From Saposhnikovia divaricata (taxonomy: Eukaryota; Streptophyta; Magnoliopsida; Apiales; Apiaceae): a stretch of 64,000 bases of DNA. The stretch is taken from the NCBI GenBank assembly GCA_036435485.1, contig CM071599.1, positions 9,202,803 through 9,266,802 of the forward strand, given 5' to 3'. Shown here piece by piece: positions 10,254 through 20,621 of this stretch; the stretch's first letter is position 1, and each line of letters opens with the position of its first letter. Made by a program: the position numbers and the translations under genes. The notes beneath the pieces were generated by a model that saw nothing but the letters and a program-made list of their open reading frames with translations, did no database searches and was not told the origin of the DNA.

Positions 10254-13200
10254 ATGGCTGAATCTAGAACTAGAGTTTCTTTAACACCGAATCAAGATCC
10301 TAATTCTGTGTATTTCATTCATCCATCTGACGCAAACACTTCACAATTAGTTTCTGTTAAGTTCAATGGAAACGGTTTTAATAACTGGAAAAGATCAATG
10401 ATCTTGACTTTATCTGCTAAAAACAAGATTGGATTTGTTAATGGTAGTATACCTAAACCTGTTGATTCTACATCTGCTGAGTTCAAAGCGTGGGAACGGT
10501 GTAATGATTTGGTTTGTTCCCGGATATTGTATAACTTGGATGATGTCATAGCTAAGAGTGTATTGTTCTTAAAAACTGCAAGGGAAATATGGATAGATTT
10601 GGAAGAACGTTTTGGTTATGTGTCTATGACACAGGTGTATTCATTAGAACAACAACTTGCTGAAATTCATCAAGGAGCTGATAATATTTCTGAATTTTTT
10701 ACAAAGATTAAGACTCTCTGGGATGCTGTAAGTGATGCTAATCCATTACCACAGTGTACATGTTCTAAGTGTACTTGTAATCTAGAGCAAAGAGTATATC
10801 AAATGCAGCAAGATCAGAGAATGATACAGTTCATGATGAAATTGAGTGAGGAGTTTGCAGCTGTAAGAGGAAATTTGTTGATGCAACATCCTTTGCCAAG
10901 TATTACAAATGCTTACAGGATGTTTGCACAGGAAGAAAGGCATAAAGAGATATCTCATTTAGCTAATCAAACTGAAAGTTTGGCATGTTTCTCAGAAAAG
11001 AAGAATATCAAACAATTCAAGCCACAGAATGCTTATAATAGATTTTCTTCTAACAGAACTAATGAGAATTCAGCTGGAAATATGACAGGGAATGCAGGAA
11101 GAAGATCACAGTACTATTGTACTCATTGTAAGATTTCAGGACATAGTGTGGAAAGATGTTTCAAAATTCATGGTTTTCCACCAGGATTCAAATTTAACAA
11201 CAGAGACAAGAAGGTAGCTGCAGTTTCTCAGGTTAATGAGTCTAGCAATGATAATGAATCTTCAAGTCAGTTTTCTCAAGCTCAATACAACCAATTTCTG
11301 GAAATGTTCAATAAACACAAGAATACAGAGGAAGATAAGAATTGTCATGCACTTTTAGCAGGTAATATTTGTCTGTTGTCCAAATTCAATACAAATTGGA
11401 TAATAGACGGTGGGGCCACTGATCATATGTGCTCAAATATTAATTTGTTTCATATTTATAAGACAATTGATGACAGTGATAAATTTATCACTATTCCTGA
11501 TGGAAGAAAGGTACAGATTACACATGTAGGAAATGTTATTTTGGATAATAACATAACTCTGCAGGATGTGTTTTTTGTTCCAGATTTCCAGTTTAATATA
11601 ATTTCTGTCAAGAGATTTTGTCAAGACTTGAATTGTCAGCTAGTTTTTACACATGACAAGTGTTTTATCCAGGACCTTTCACAGAAGAAATCTCAGATGC
11701 TTCTTGGTAATCTTCATGGTGGTCTATTTCATACTGCAACAGAGTCAAAGAATTCTAAAGTGTGCTGTACTGCATTGGAACAAGCCCAATTATGGCATCT
11801 AAGGATGGGGCATTTACCATTTTCTCAATTGAAGTTGATCAATTCTCAAATTGATGTCAAAACTTGTATAAAAGATACTATTTGTCAAGTTTGTCCTGCT
11901 GCAAGACAAACTAGACAATCGTTTTCTATTAGTAGTATCAAAACTACTTCTGTATTTGATCTGATTCACATAGACATCTGGGGTCCTTATAAGACCAAGT
12001 CTTATTCTGGTTGTACTATGTTCTTAACTATAGTCGTTTTACATGGGTACATCTTATAAAAACTAAGGCTGAAGCAGCTTCTGTGTTGATCAATTTTGCA
12101 TCATATGTGGAAACTCAGTTTAATTCAAAGATTAAAAGCATTCGTTCTGATAATGCAAAGGAGTTTTGTGAGGGAATTTTGCAGAATTTTTGTCAGCAAA
12201 AAGGGATTATTCATCAAAGAAGTTGTGCTTACACACCCCAACAAAATGGGGTGGTAGAACGTAAGCATCGTCATTTACTGGAAACAGCTCGTGCTTTGTC
12301 TTTTCAGTCGAAAATTCCTCTCAAATACTGGGGTGAGTGTATTCTATGTGCTGTTTACTTAGTCAACAGAATGCCTTTAAAAAGTGTTAATGATCAAACA
12401 CCTTATTTTGTTCTTTACAATAAAGAACCAGATCTGTCTCATCTTAAAACATTTGGCTGCTTATGTTTTGTGACTACTAATAAAGTTCATAGGACTAAGT
12501 TTGATGCTAGAGCCTGTCCTGGAGTTTTTCTTGGTTATACTGTTTCTACAAAAGGTTATAAAATTCTAGATATTGCTACAAATAGCATTTCCATTTCACG
12601 AGATGTTATCTTTCATGAAAAAAAATTTCCATTTCACTTCCAAAATACAAACACTATTTCTGATTCATTTCCATCTACCATTTATCTTCCTTCTGTCACT
12701 CCTGTTGATATTCATGATACTTCTAATATAATTGATACATTGGTTACTCCAATTCCTGCTGAACCTGATTCTAGTTCAATCTTGAATTCTGAAACTTATG
12801 TTTCTTCTAGTACACCTGATACATCTGGTTCATCTTCTTTTTCAAACTCAGAAGTTTCTGATATCAGTATATCATTACCTATTATTCAAAGAAAATCTAT
12901 AAGAACTTCCTCTAAACCTACATATCTTCAAGATTACTACTGTAATACTGTTGTTCAAAACTCTCATTGGTGTAATCTAGTTAAATACTCAGATTTACCT
13001 TCACCAAAACAGTGTTTTATTTCTAAGGTTTGTGATTTAGTTGAACCTACATCTTATATTGAAGCATCACAGAATCCTCTTTGGATTGATGCTATGACTA
13101 AGGAATTAAATGCTCTTGAAAAGAATAATACATGGGAACTTGTTGACTTGCCAAAAGGAAAAAAGGCTATAGGTTCAAGATGGGTTTACAAGGTAAAACT

Positions 13201-14611
13201 TAAGGCAGATGGTACCTTGGAAAGATGTAAAGCACGTTTAGTAGCTAAGGGTTTTAATTAGCGTTATGGTGTTGACTATGAAGAAACATTCTCTCCTGTG
13301 GTGAAAATGTCTACTATTAGATGTTTATTAGCAGTGGCTGCTAGCAAAGGATGGCCATTATATCAACTTGATGTGGATAATGCTTTTTTGCATGGTGAAT
13401 TGTCAGAAGAAGTCTATATGAAAATGCCTGATGGAATGCCTAATCCTTTTAATAAAGTCTGCAAGCTTATAAAATCAATTTATGGATTGAAACAGGCATC
13501 AAGAGAATGGCATGCTAAGCTTACTGATACATTGAAAAGTCAAGGTTTTGTTCAATCTAAGAATGATTATAGTCTGTATATTCGAAGAACAGGAGATCTT
13601 ATTTGTGTGGCAGCTGTATATGTAGATGATGTTATTCTTACTGGGACTGATCAAGTTACTATTTCTGCAATCAAAGCATTTCTTCACCAAGAGTTTGGTA
13701 TTAAGGATTTGGGTTTACTGAATTATTTTCTGGGTATAGAGGTTAGTCATATGCCATCTGGTATCTTCTTAAGTCAAAAGAAATTCACACATGAATTACT
13801 ATCAGGTTGCTCTTTTGATTTAACTCGCAAAGTTTCAACTCCATTGCCTTTAAATGTTAAGCTTTCTGCAAATGATGGTGATGTCCTAGATGAACCAGAG
13901 ATTTATCGATCTTTAGTTGGCAAACTTAACTTTCTTACTACAACTCGTCCTGATTTGGCTTATGTTGTTCAATCCTTAAGTCAATTTATGCATGATCCTC
14001 GTACATCTCATTTTGATGCTCTTATTCATACCTTAAGATATGTTAATCATACAATTGGACAAGGCATTATTTTAAAAGCCAAAGCTGATATCAAATTACA
14101 GGCATTCACTGATTCAGACTGGGCAGCATGTCCTGATTCACGTAAATCAGTTACAGGTTATATTCTTCTGCTAGGTGAATCTCCTGTCACCTGGAAATCA
14201 AAGAAGCAAAGTACTATCTCCAGGTCATCTTCTGAAGCCGAATACCGAGCCATGGCATCTGCTGCATCTGAAGTGACATGGTTAGTTCGTTTGCTAGAAG
14301 AACTTGGTGTTTCAAATCTCAAACCTGTTACACTGTTTTGTGATAATCAATCAGCAATTCATATTGCTCGTAATCCAGTGTTTCATGAAAGAACGAAACA
14401 CATCGAGATTGATTGCCATTTTACTCGAGATAAGGTTTTGGAAGGGCTTATTCAACTTACTTATTTGCCAACCACGTCTCAACTAGCCGATGTGTTTACT
14501 AAAATTTTGCCTTCACCTCATTTTAAAGATCTTCTTTCCAAGCTAGGATTTCATGATCCTCCTGTTCATGAACCTCCTATCTTGAGGGGGGGTGTTGGAG
14601 TAAGTGAGTAA
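10254..14611 (+). pseudogene. Copia-1 gag-pol polyprotein, two breaks
   Basis: The first frame (10254-12059) starts with a gag domain (FNGNGFNNWKRSM), then a zinc knuckle CTHCKISGHSVERC, the protease motif region WIIDGGATDHMC, the GAG-pre-integrase (LWHLRMGHL) and the start of integrase. The frame shifts near 12030-12045, where a small deletion removed conserved integrase residues between FLTIV and YSRFTW. The second frame (12011 on) holds integrase D and E motifs (IRSDNAKEF, NGVVERKH) and the start of RT up to a TAG at 13259-13261. The same frame then continues with RT (YVDDVILTG) and RNase H (AFTDSDWAACPD, SSSEAEYRAM) to 14611, where it reads into the 3' LTR. The protease motif has Gly where Ser/Thr is usual (DGG). 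The copy is not self-sufficient. Confidence 0.9.
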
Positions 14612-14861
14612 GTCAGTCTAGTGGCTCAGCTAGTGGCTCCAGTTGCTCCAACTCAGCATAATTAGTTACGATTAGAATAGTTAGTTAGTTAGTATTGTTC
14701 TCTTCTCATGTATATATATTGTTGAGCTCTAAGTGAACAAACTGTGATTGTAAATTCAGAATGTAACTTTTCATTCTCTCATAATGTCATTGTATACAAT
14801 TAGTTAGTTACAATCAAGTCATCATCTTCAATCTTTCATCTGTATTTTCTGCAAATTATCA
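14593..14861 (+). repeat. Copia-1 3' LTR
   Basis: Preceded by the polypurine tract at 14582-14592 and followed by target copy aacta. The polyprotein stop codon lies a few bases inside this LTR. Confidence 0.93.
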
Positions 14862-15719
14862 AACTACGTTTTAATATAAACATTTTGACTGATTCAAAAC
14901 ATTTTCTTCTTACCAAAATACAAAGTTTCTTACCTGCCTTTCATGTTTTCTAACTCGAACAAGTTTCCATTATTCCACCGAAAGCGGGGGTAATAAATAT
15001 TTAAATATTAAATATTAGAGCCCAACAGATATATTTTCAGACACGGTGGACCTTGCATTTTTCAAATATATTCCGGCAGCTATACTAGCACTTTACCTGA
15101 TTTACCGTGTAAATCTTTAATTTAACTTTCTCCAGCAATATAATCCTTTTCTACTAACTATTATTATTAAATTGATTTTTTTATTTCTCCTTTTTTAACT
15201 ACCACCATAACAAACCTTTGATTACACAAACAGAGAATTAAAATTTTAAAACCCTTTTTCCTTTCCATTGAAGAGTAGTGTTGGGTCCATCCAGTGTTTG
15301 ACTTGTAACTTTTATAGTTTTTTAGGGCAAAAGGAGTTTTACTTAAAAGTTGAGAAAATGATCCATTCATATAATTATATTATTAATATCTTTTAATAAT
15401 TAAGCTTATATCTATTCTAAGAAATCTCGGAAATGAGCGGGAATTGAACAAAATCGTTTGAGTTATCTCGAAAGTAATTATATTATTAATTTATTTAAGT
15501 GTTTTGTCATTGCGATGTTTGCTGAGAGGTGTACACACTATTGATCCATACACATAAGCCATCACAAAAAGTAAATATATCCCACTGCATGGTTCGAAAA
15601 TAAATTAATGCAAAAAAATTGATTCTGAACAAATTTATGGAGAGAACAAGGGACTAACTTAATTTTATAGATAATTACACGTTAATTATCTATTAACTTA
15701 ATTTTATAATTAGTAGATG
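14862..15719. other. Intergenic, no gene seen
   Basis: Begins with the copia target copy aacta. AT-rich, with no coding potential that I can support; the minus-strand frame at 15167-15370 has no recognisable domain. Confidence 0.45.
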
Positions 15720-15736
15720 TGTGTATGCATGTTTTA

Positions 15737-16542
15737 AACCAAACCAAACCAAACATACCCAGTATATCCCACTCAGAGCAGGGTCTGGGGAGGGTGAGTT
15801 GTACGCAGACCATGCCCCTACTTTTTAGGGTAGGGAGGCTGTTTCCGTGTAGACCCTCGGCTATGTGCACGACAATAAAGGTGAGTGATCAATACTAAAG
15901 GATCTAAATGATCTGCGAGAAAGTTCAACAAGTACCTGAGCCCATGGCTTTCTCCACACGGGCCTTACCTTCCCTGCCCCCATGAAGCACCAGGTTAAGC
16001 TCCAATGCAACTGAGCCCATTTCTTCTCCCACACCTAGCTAAGCTCCTTGCACCTGCAGAACCAAAAAACAGAAGACAATACGACAATAAAATGAGCAGT
16101 AACCAAATCTCACCTCTAAGATAAAGCTAAACGAGATAACCCAACTCTGAGGCTCTCCACCACAGAGCCGCTCCCTAGAAGCGAATCCACCACTCTGATC
16201 TGCCGCTTCCAGGAACCCCTGTCAGCAGTCATGGTCTCATTTAAGTTCAAGGCCTTCATATCCAACTTTAGCTGCTCTTCCCACGACCTCCTCGGTCTGC
16301 ATCTCCTCCTTGCCCCAAGAACCGACATACTCTCGACCCTCCTCACCGGGGCTTGAGGCAACCTCTTACGGATGTACCCGAACCATCTTAACCTCCCTTC
16401 TCTCACTTTTGCAGAAAAAGGTGCCACTTCAAGCTCGCTCCGAAACACCCTATTTGAGATTCTATCTAGTATCGTGCGGCCACAGGACCACCGTAGCAAC
16501 CTCATTTCCGCCGCTTCCAACTTTCTTTCTACCACCTTTTTT
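15737..16542 (-). mobile_element. RTE-clade LINE, 5'-truncated, 17-bp TSD
   Basis: On the minus strand this is the 3' part of an RTE non-LTR retrotransposon: the C-terminal coding region, a 3' UTR, and the tail segment ggaaacagcctccctaccct...ggtctgcgtacaac...ccagaccctgctc, ending in short TTTGG repeats. The 17-bp sequence tgtgtatgcatgtttta (15720-15736) recurs at 16543-16559 with one mismatch, so both element ends are fixed. The 5' end is cut off, as is normal when reverse transcription stops early. The 3' tail matches that of the SINE at 1318-1564, explaining how such SINEs use RTE machinery. Confidence 0.87.
16116..16535 (-). pseudogene. RTE LINE ORF, C-terminal fragment
   Basis: About 139 residues are left. 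The fragment has the family's C-terminal signature: RKLEAAEMRLLRWSCGRT, then REGRLRWFGYIRKR, APVRRVES and RRRCRPRRSWEEQL. These follow the reverse transcriptase domain in RTE elements; endonuclease and RT are missing because of 5' truncation. It cannot work as a protein on its own. Confidence 0.85.
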
Positions 16543-16559
16543 TGTGTATGCGTGTTTTA

Positions 16560-17367
16560 CTTATTCAATATAAGTGGATTATCAGTTGCATTTTCTCAAC
16601 TAACACTTATTAAAAACATGCAGTTTGGTGAGGTTGTGTAAAATCAAGCTGTTTCATGGAAATTATCATATACTTTGGTAAAAAATTAACAACTGCTGTT
16701 TGCAAGATGACTATCTTATTATTACTGCTTTCAACATCCGTACAAACCCTTTTTCTTTTTTAGCTAAAAACTTCCTTTTAAATACTTACCTTTCACTAAA
16801 AAAAAAAAAATTATGTGTAATTATAGAATTTCGAATCCAACAAAATTAAATATTTCTGATAATGATAGATTATATGTTCGATTTTTCCTTCCGTATATCA
16901 TTTATATCTTCCTTACGATTCATTTGGATGGATAAAAAATCGAGCATGGATATACAACCGATCAAAGCAGCTACAGTAATAAGTAACAACCCAATTGAAA
17001 TAATTAAGTTGAAACCGTGTTTGGTGATCCAGATTCCAGGACCAAAACGAAAAGTAAAAATCCATACCGAGCTTAGCACCAATTTAGTCCACCGTTCTGC
17101 GTTCACGTGCATTTGCATTCCCACGGAAACGAGTAGCTATCATACAATCATAACAACAATTTTCGAACGTTCCTTTAAATTTATATAATGTATTCCCTCG
17201 TTCCACTAATATTGATTATTTGTTTTTGACATTAATTTTTAAGTGCAAATATAACATAGTTTCAAAAAAAAATATTCTGAAAAAAAATACTAAGAAAAAA
17301 TCTAAGATCTAAACTTTTACTTTAAAAAAAAATTGAAAAAAAATTGGAACTATATTTTATTTGTACC
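16560..17367. other. Intergenic, upstream of LRR gene
   Basis: AT-rich sequence with A and T homopolymers. The only possible gene is the short minus-strand frame at 16870-17124, listed separately. The part after 17190 is the presumed promoter region of the LRR gene. Confidence 0.4.
16870..17124 (-). CDS. Hypothetical small membrane protein
   Basis: An 84-residue frame that I do not recognise. It has a basic/aromatic N-terminal half (ERWTKLVLSSVWIFTF), one strongly hydrophobic stretch at about residues 38-60 (LIISIGLLLITVAALIGC) and a charged C-terminus (NRKEDINDIRKEK). A TATA-like tatataaattta lies about 55-65 bp upstream on the same strand (near 17188-17177). It could be a small gene, a decayed exon or chance; codon usage looks more gene-like than the flanks, but nothing confirms expression. 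Confidence 0.22.
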   Translation of the reverse strand: MGMQMHVNAERWTKLVLSSVWIFTFRFGPGIWITKHGFNLIISIGLLLITVAALIGCISMLDFLSIQMNRKEDINDIRKEKSNI

Positions 17368-17375
17368 TATAAATA
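17368..17375 (+). promoter_or_regulatory. TATA box of the LRR gene
   Basis: The exact sequence TATAAATA lies 119-126 bp upstream of the start codon, giving an expected transcription start near 17400 and a leader of about 95 bases without an upstream ATG of note except atgtag at 17385. Position and sequence fit a plant core promoter. Confidence 0.6.
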
Positions 17376-17493
17376 CGTGTCAAGATGTAGCTAGTATTTT
17401 TGTCTAAGTCTTCTTAGATTTACATGCGCACACTCCAATATTTATATGTAGAGAAATATCAAAACCCAAATTTATTCATTACCATCATCCAAA

Positions 17494-18606
17494 ATGAAGA
17501 TAATCCAATTTCTAAACTCAACTCTTTTAATCATCTTCTTCTTAACCACACCTTCTCATCAAGAAAATTCACCACCTTCATATCCACTACAACAAAACCC
17601 TAGACTCCAAAATGCCTACCTTGCACTCCAAGCATTAAAACATGCAATCACCTCTGACCCTAAAGGCTTCACATCAAATTGGTACGGTCCCTATGTTTGC
17701 AACTACACCGGAGTGTACTGTGCACCTGCACCTGACAACCCTAGTCACCAAACAGTTGCCGGAATCGACCTCAACCATGCCGATATCTCGGGTTACTTGC
17801 CCGAACCTCTAGGTCTTCTCAAAGACCTAACACTCTTTCATATAAATTCTAACCATTTCTACGGAACCCTACCACAAAGTTTTAGTAATCTCCGACTTCT
17901 TTACGAGCTTGATATTAGCAACAATGTTTTCTCGGGGGAGTTTCCACAAGTTGTGTTTTCTTTGCCTTCGCTAAAATTTCTCGATATTCGATTTAATCTA
18001 TTTCAAGGTGGCATTCCATCAAATGTTTTTAACCTAAAACTTGATGCATTGTTCATTAACAACAACAATTTCCAATCAAATATACCCGAAAACATAGGTA
18101 ATTCCCCGGTTTCCGTGATTGTTTTAGCTAACAATAACCTAAAAGGTTGTTTTCCGGCTAGCATAACAAAAATGGCAAACCTAAACGAGCTCATTCTTTC
18201 AAACTCCGGATTATCCTCATGTTTGCCTAACGACATCGGTGCATTGACCAGTTTGACCGTTTTTGACGTCAGCTTCAACACGCTTACCGGACCATTGCCG
18301 GAGTCCATAGGAAGAATGAAGAACTTGGAGCAGCTTAATGTAGCACATAATCAATTTTCCGGTAAGGTTCCGGCAAGTATATGTTACTTACCCAGATTGG
18401 AAAATTTTACATTTTCGGATAATTACTTTTATGGCGAAGCACCAATGTGTTTGAAGTTACCGGAAAAAGATGATCGAAAAAATTGTTTGCTGGAAAGACC
18501 ATTGCAACGGTCAGTTCAAGAGTGTAAAGCATTTTATATGAAACATGTGGATTGTGCGTCGTCTGGTTGTTCAGCTAGAACTCATCCACCGTCCGTACAT
18601 TATTGA
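17494..18606 (+). CDS. Secreted LRR protein, LRR-extensin N-domain type
   Basis: A single-exon gene for 370 residues. The N-terminus (MKIIQFLNSTLLIIFFLTT) is a signal peptide, so the protein should go to the cell wall or apoplast. An LRR N-terminal cap with CNYTGVYC at about residues 68-75 is followed by roughly ten plant-type LRRs (for example LDISNNVFSGEFP, LNVAHNQFSGKVP) up to about residue 330, then a Cys-rich end (CLKL, CKAFYMKHVDCASSGC). This matches the LRR part of LRX/PEX proteins, which bind RALF peptides in the wall, but the Ser-Pro extensin tail is absent; Arabidopsis At4g06744-type proteins share that form. There is no transmembrane or kinase segment. The frame is intact with a TATA box upstream, so I take it as a real host gene. 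Its specific partner is not known from sequence. Confidence 0.9.
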   Translation: MKIIQFLNSTLLIIFFLTTPSHQENSPPSYPLQQNPRLQNAYLALQALKHAITSDPKGFTSNWYGPYVCNYTGVYCAPAPDNPSHQTVAGIDLNHADISGYLPEPLGLLKDLTLFHINSNHFYGTLPQSFSNLRLLYELDISNNVFSGEFPQVVFSLPSLKFLDIRFNLFQGGIPSNVFNLKLDALFINNNNFQSNIPENIGNSPVSVIVLANNNLKGCFPASITKMANLNELILSNSGLSSCLPNDIGALTSLTVFDVSFNTLTGPLPESIGRMKNLEQLNVAHNQFSGKVPASICYLPRLENFTFSDNYFYGEAPMCLKLPEKDDRKNCLLERPLQRSVQECKAFYMKHVDCASSGCSARTHPPSVHY

Positions 18607-18962
18607 CCTACCGGCGTCCATGCATGATCATTTAATTGTTTTGATATAATTTAATGTTTGTATTTGTCCATTTTCGTAAGTTGGGAGATTTTTGGTTTTG
18701 TCCAATTTGTTGGTAATAATAAGTAATGTCGTGCGGTTTTGTTCGTAATTTTATCATTCTTTACACGTAAAACATGTGATTTTTGCCAACATAGCAATCG
18801 AATTATACTTAAAATCTAACTGCTTGTGTATTTTAAATCAATGATAATCAGGCATTACAGTATTCCTTCATTCAAGCTCAACCCTGCAGGCAAGGTCTGC
18901 ATCCACCATTATGCCCATTCTTAGCGGTATTCCATGTCAGAGACCAGTAAATACAGTATTGC
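18607..18962. other. 3' flank of the LRR gene and gene-like remnant
   Basis: The first part is AT-rich (gatataatttaatg, ggtaataataag) and should contain the LRR gene's poly(A) site. From about 18870 the sequence becomes less AT-rich; on the minus strand it continues the interrupted target sequence found again at 24594-24786. I see no complete gene. Confidence 0.4.
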
Positions 18963-19146
18963 CGTATTGGTAGATTTTTTTTTGAAACAAAAAGCCAACT
19001 TCGTTAATTTAAAACTTTCAGAAACACAACTTGGATATCATCAAAGAGCTCATATCTACCAAAAGTACGATCAGCTGTAGCATATGAGGCCCTTGCTATA
19101 GCACGTGCTAAGTCATTAGCAGACCGTCTAATGAAAACCACAGACA

Positions 19147-19863
19147 TGTTGGATATTAATCTAAATTATTTATTACTTATTTTGTTTAAATAAACTTGCT
19201 ATAACAGCAAGATCATGTCTTGGCGTTAATTTAGGAGAGGTATCAGTAGTCGATTAGATATGGAATAAGATTAGTAAGAGCATCTCCAATGCTCTTCCCT
19301 TTCCTTAACCCCTAAAATAGGGATTATTAAAAATATAGGTAATGAAAATTATGTTTCACTCCAATCATATACCCTATATTCATATCCTATATTTTAAAAG
19401 TAATTTTTACTGTAGTTTTTTGAAATTTAAATTTTGAACATTCTTATAAATTAACCAATGGGATATATGGGCGGTAGATGAGGTGGATGATATAGGGGAT
19501 CTAATTTTGATCCCTCAAATAAGGGGTTATATTTTCTCTCCCCTAAAAAATAAAGGGGATGAGGGGTAGGGTTGGAGCTTTATTTTTAAACTAAAATCCC
19601 TATATTTGTCCATATAGGCACATTATAGGTAAGGAACATGTATGGTTGTAGTTGCTCTAAGTAGTTCCTATTTTATCTCGTTTTGTTAGGATTGTCTCTG
19701 ATTTGTTAGGATTGATTTGTATTCGCTCATGATAAATACTCCGAGCATCTTCCATCTTTGTTTATGTACTCAAGTTAATATATATCAGAAACGAGCTTGT
19801 CTCATATCATTCTCGGATAACATATTTGTGTGTGTATGTTGGTATATCTGGTTTTGTACTATA
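19147..19863 (+). repeat. Copia-2 5' LTR (contains a MITE)
   Basis: 717 bp including a 380-bp MITE and the 3-bp target duplication it created. The sequence on both sides of the MITE is continuous with the 3' LTR at 23842-24175. Confidence 0.92.
19278..19657. mobile_element. PIF/Harbinger-type (Tourist-like) MITE in the LTR
   Basis: Starts GAGCATCTCCAATGCTC and ends ATGGTTGTAGTTGCTC, imperfect inverted repeats, flanked by TAA on both sides (19275-19277 and 19658-19660). The intact 3' LTR has a single TAA at the matching place, which proves the insertion and the 3-bp duplication typical of Harbinger-related MITEs. No coding capacity. It is the youngest layer in this stack. Confidence 0.88.
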
Positions 19864-19899
19864 TCTGGTATCAAAGCTTGCACATCAAGGACCGTGACT

Positions 19900-20514
19900 A
19901 TGGATATCGGGAAAGCCAAAGGAGGATCCATTGGTCTGACCTACCCAATGTTGGCCAAGTGTAATTATACTGCTTGGGCGTTGAAGATGCGGGTGTTTAT
20001 GCAGGCTCAGGGAGTATGGACTGTCATAGAACCGATTGACGAGAAGGCAGCGATTGAAGACAAGATAAACAAGGTTGCCTTGGCAATGATATACCAAGGC
20101 ATACCTGAGGACATGTTGTTATCCATTGCCGAGAAGAAGACTGCTAGAGGGGCTTGCGAAGCCATTAAGACTATGTGTCTGGGAGCGGATAAAGTAAAAT
20201 GTGCAAGGGTTCAAACACTGACAGCAGAGTTCGAGGCTTTAAGCATGAATGAGTCTAACCAAATCGATGATTTCTATATGAAATTAAATGGAATTGTTTC
20301 GACTATTCGGGCCCTAGGAGAAGAAGTAGGGGAATCATACGTGGTGAAAAAATTACTTCGTGCGGTTCCAACAAAGTTTTTGCAAATTGCTTCGACAATT
20401 GAACAATTTGGAAATTTGGAAACAATGACGGTGAAAGAGACAATAGGATCTCTTAAGGCTCATGAAGAGAGACTGAGAGGACAAAAAGATAACGGGGGGG
20501 TCAACTTATGTTGA
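19900..20514 (+). pseudogene. Copia-2 gag fragment
   Basis: About 205 residues from ATG at 19900. It has the copia gag fold sequence (LTYPMLAKCNYTAWALKMRV near the start; ALSMNESNQIDDFYMKLNGI in the middle). The frame breaks in a G run (gggggg at 20494-20499), after which the sequence continues in another frame toward the zinc knuckle. Gag would package the element RNA. Broken copy. Confidence 0.82.
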
Positions 20515-20621
20515 CTGAAGAAGAATGGTTAAAGAAGGATCAAAATGAGAACAAATTATTGTTCACCAGGGATGAATGGCTGAAGCGGAAAAGTAGATGA
20601 GGCACAGACGGACCATCAAAC

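Larger units (their letters stand above)
9690..14861 (+). mobile_element. Ty1/copia retrotransposon, complete and young
   Basis: LTRs of 265 bp (9690-9954) and 269 bp (14593-14861) start TGTTGGAG and end TTATCA. The exact 5-bp target duplication aacta lies at 9685-9689 and 14862-14866. A Met-tRNA primer-binding site (tggtatcagagc, 9955-9966) follows the 5' LTR, and a purine tract (cttgaggggggg) precedes the 3' LTR. The two LTRs differ by only about two substitutions and one 4-bp gttag repeat unit, so insertion is recent. One gag-pol frame fills the interior in the order GAG, protease, integrase, reverse transcriptase, RNase H, which defines copia. Confidence 0.95.
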
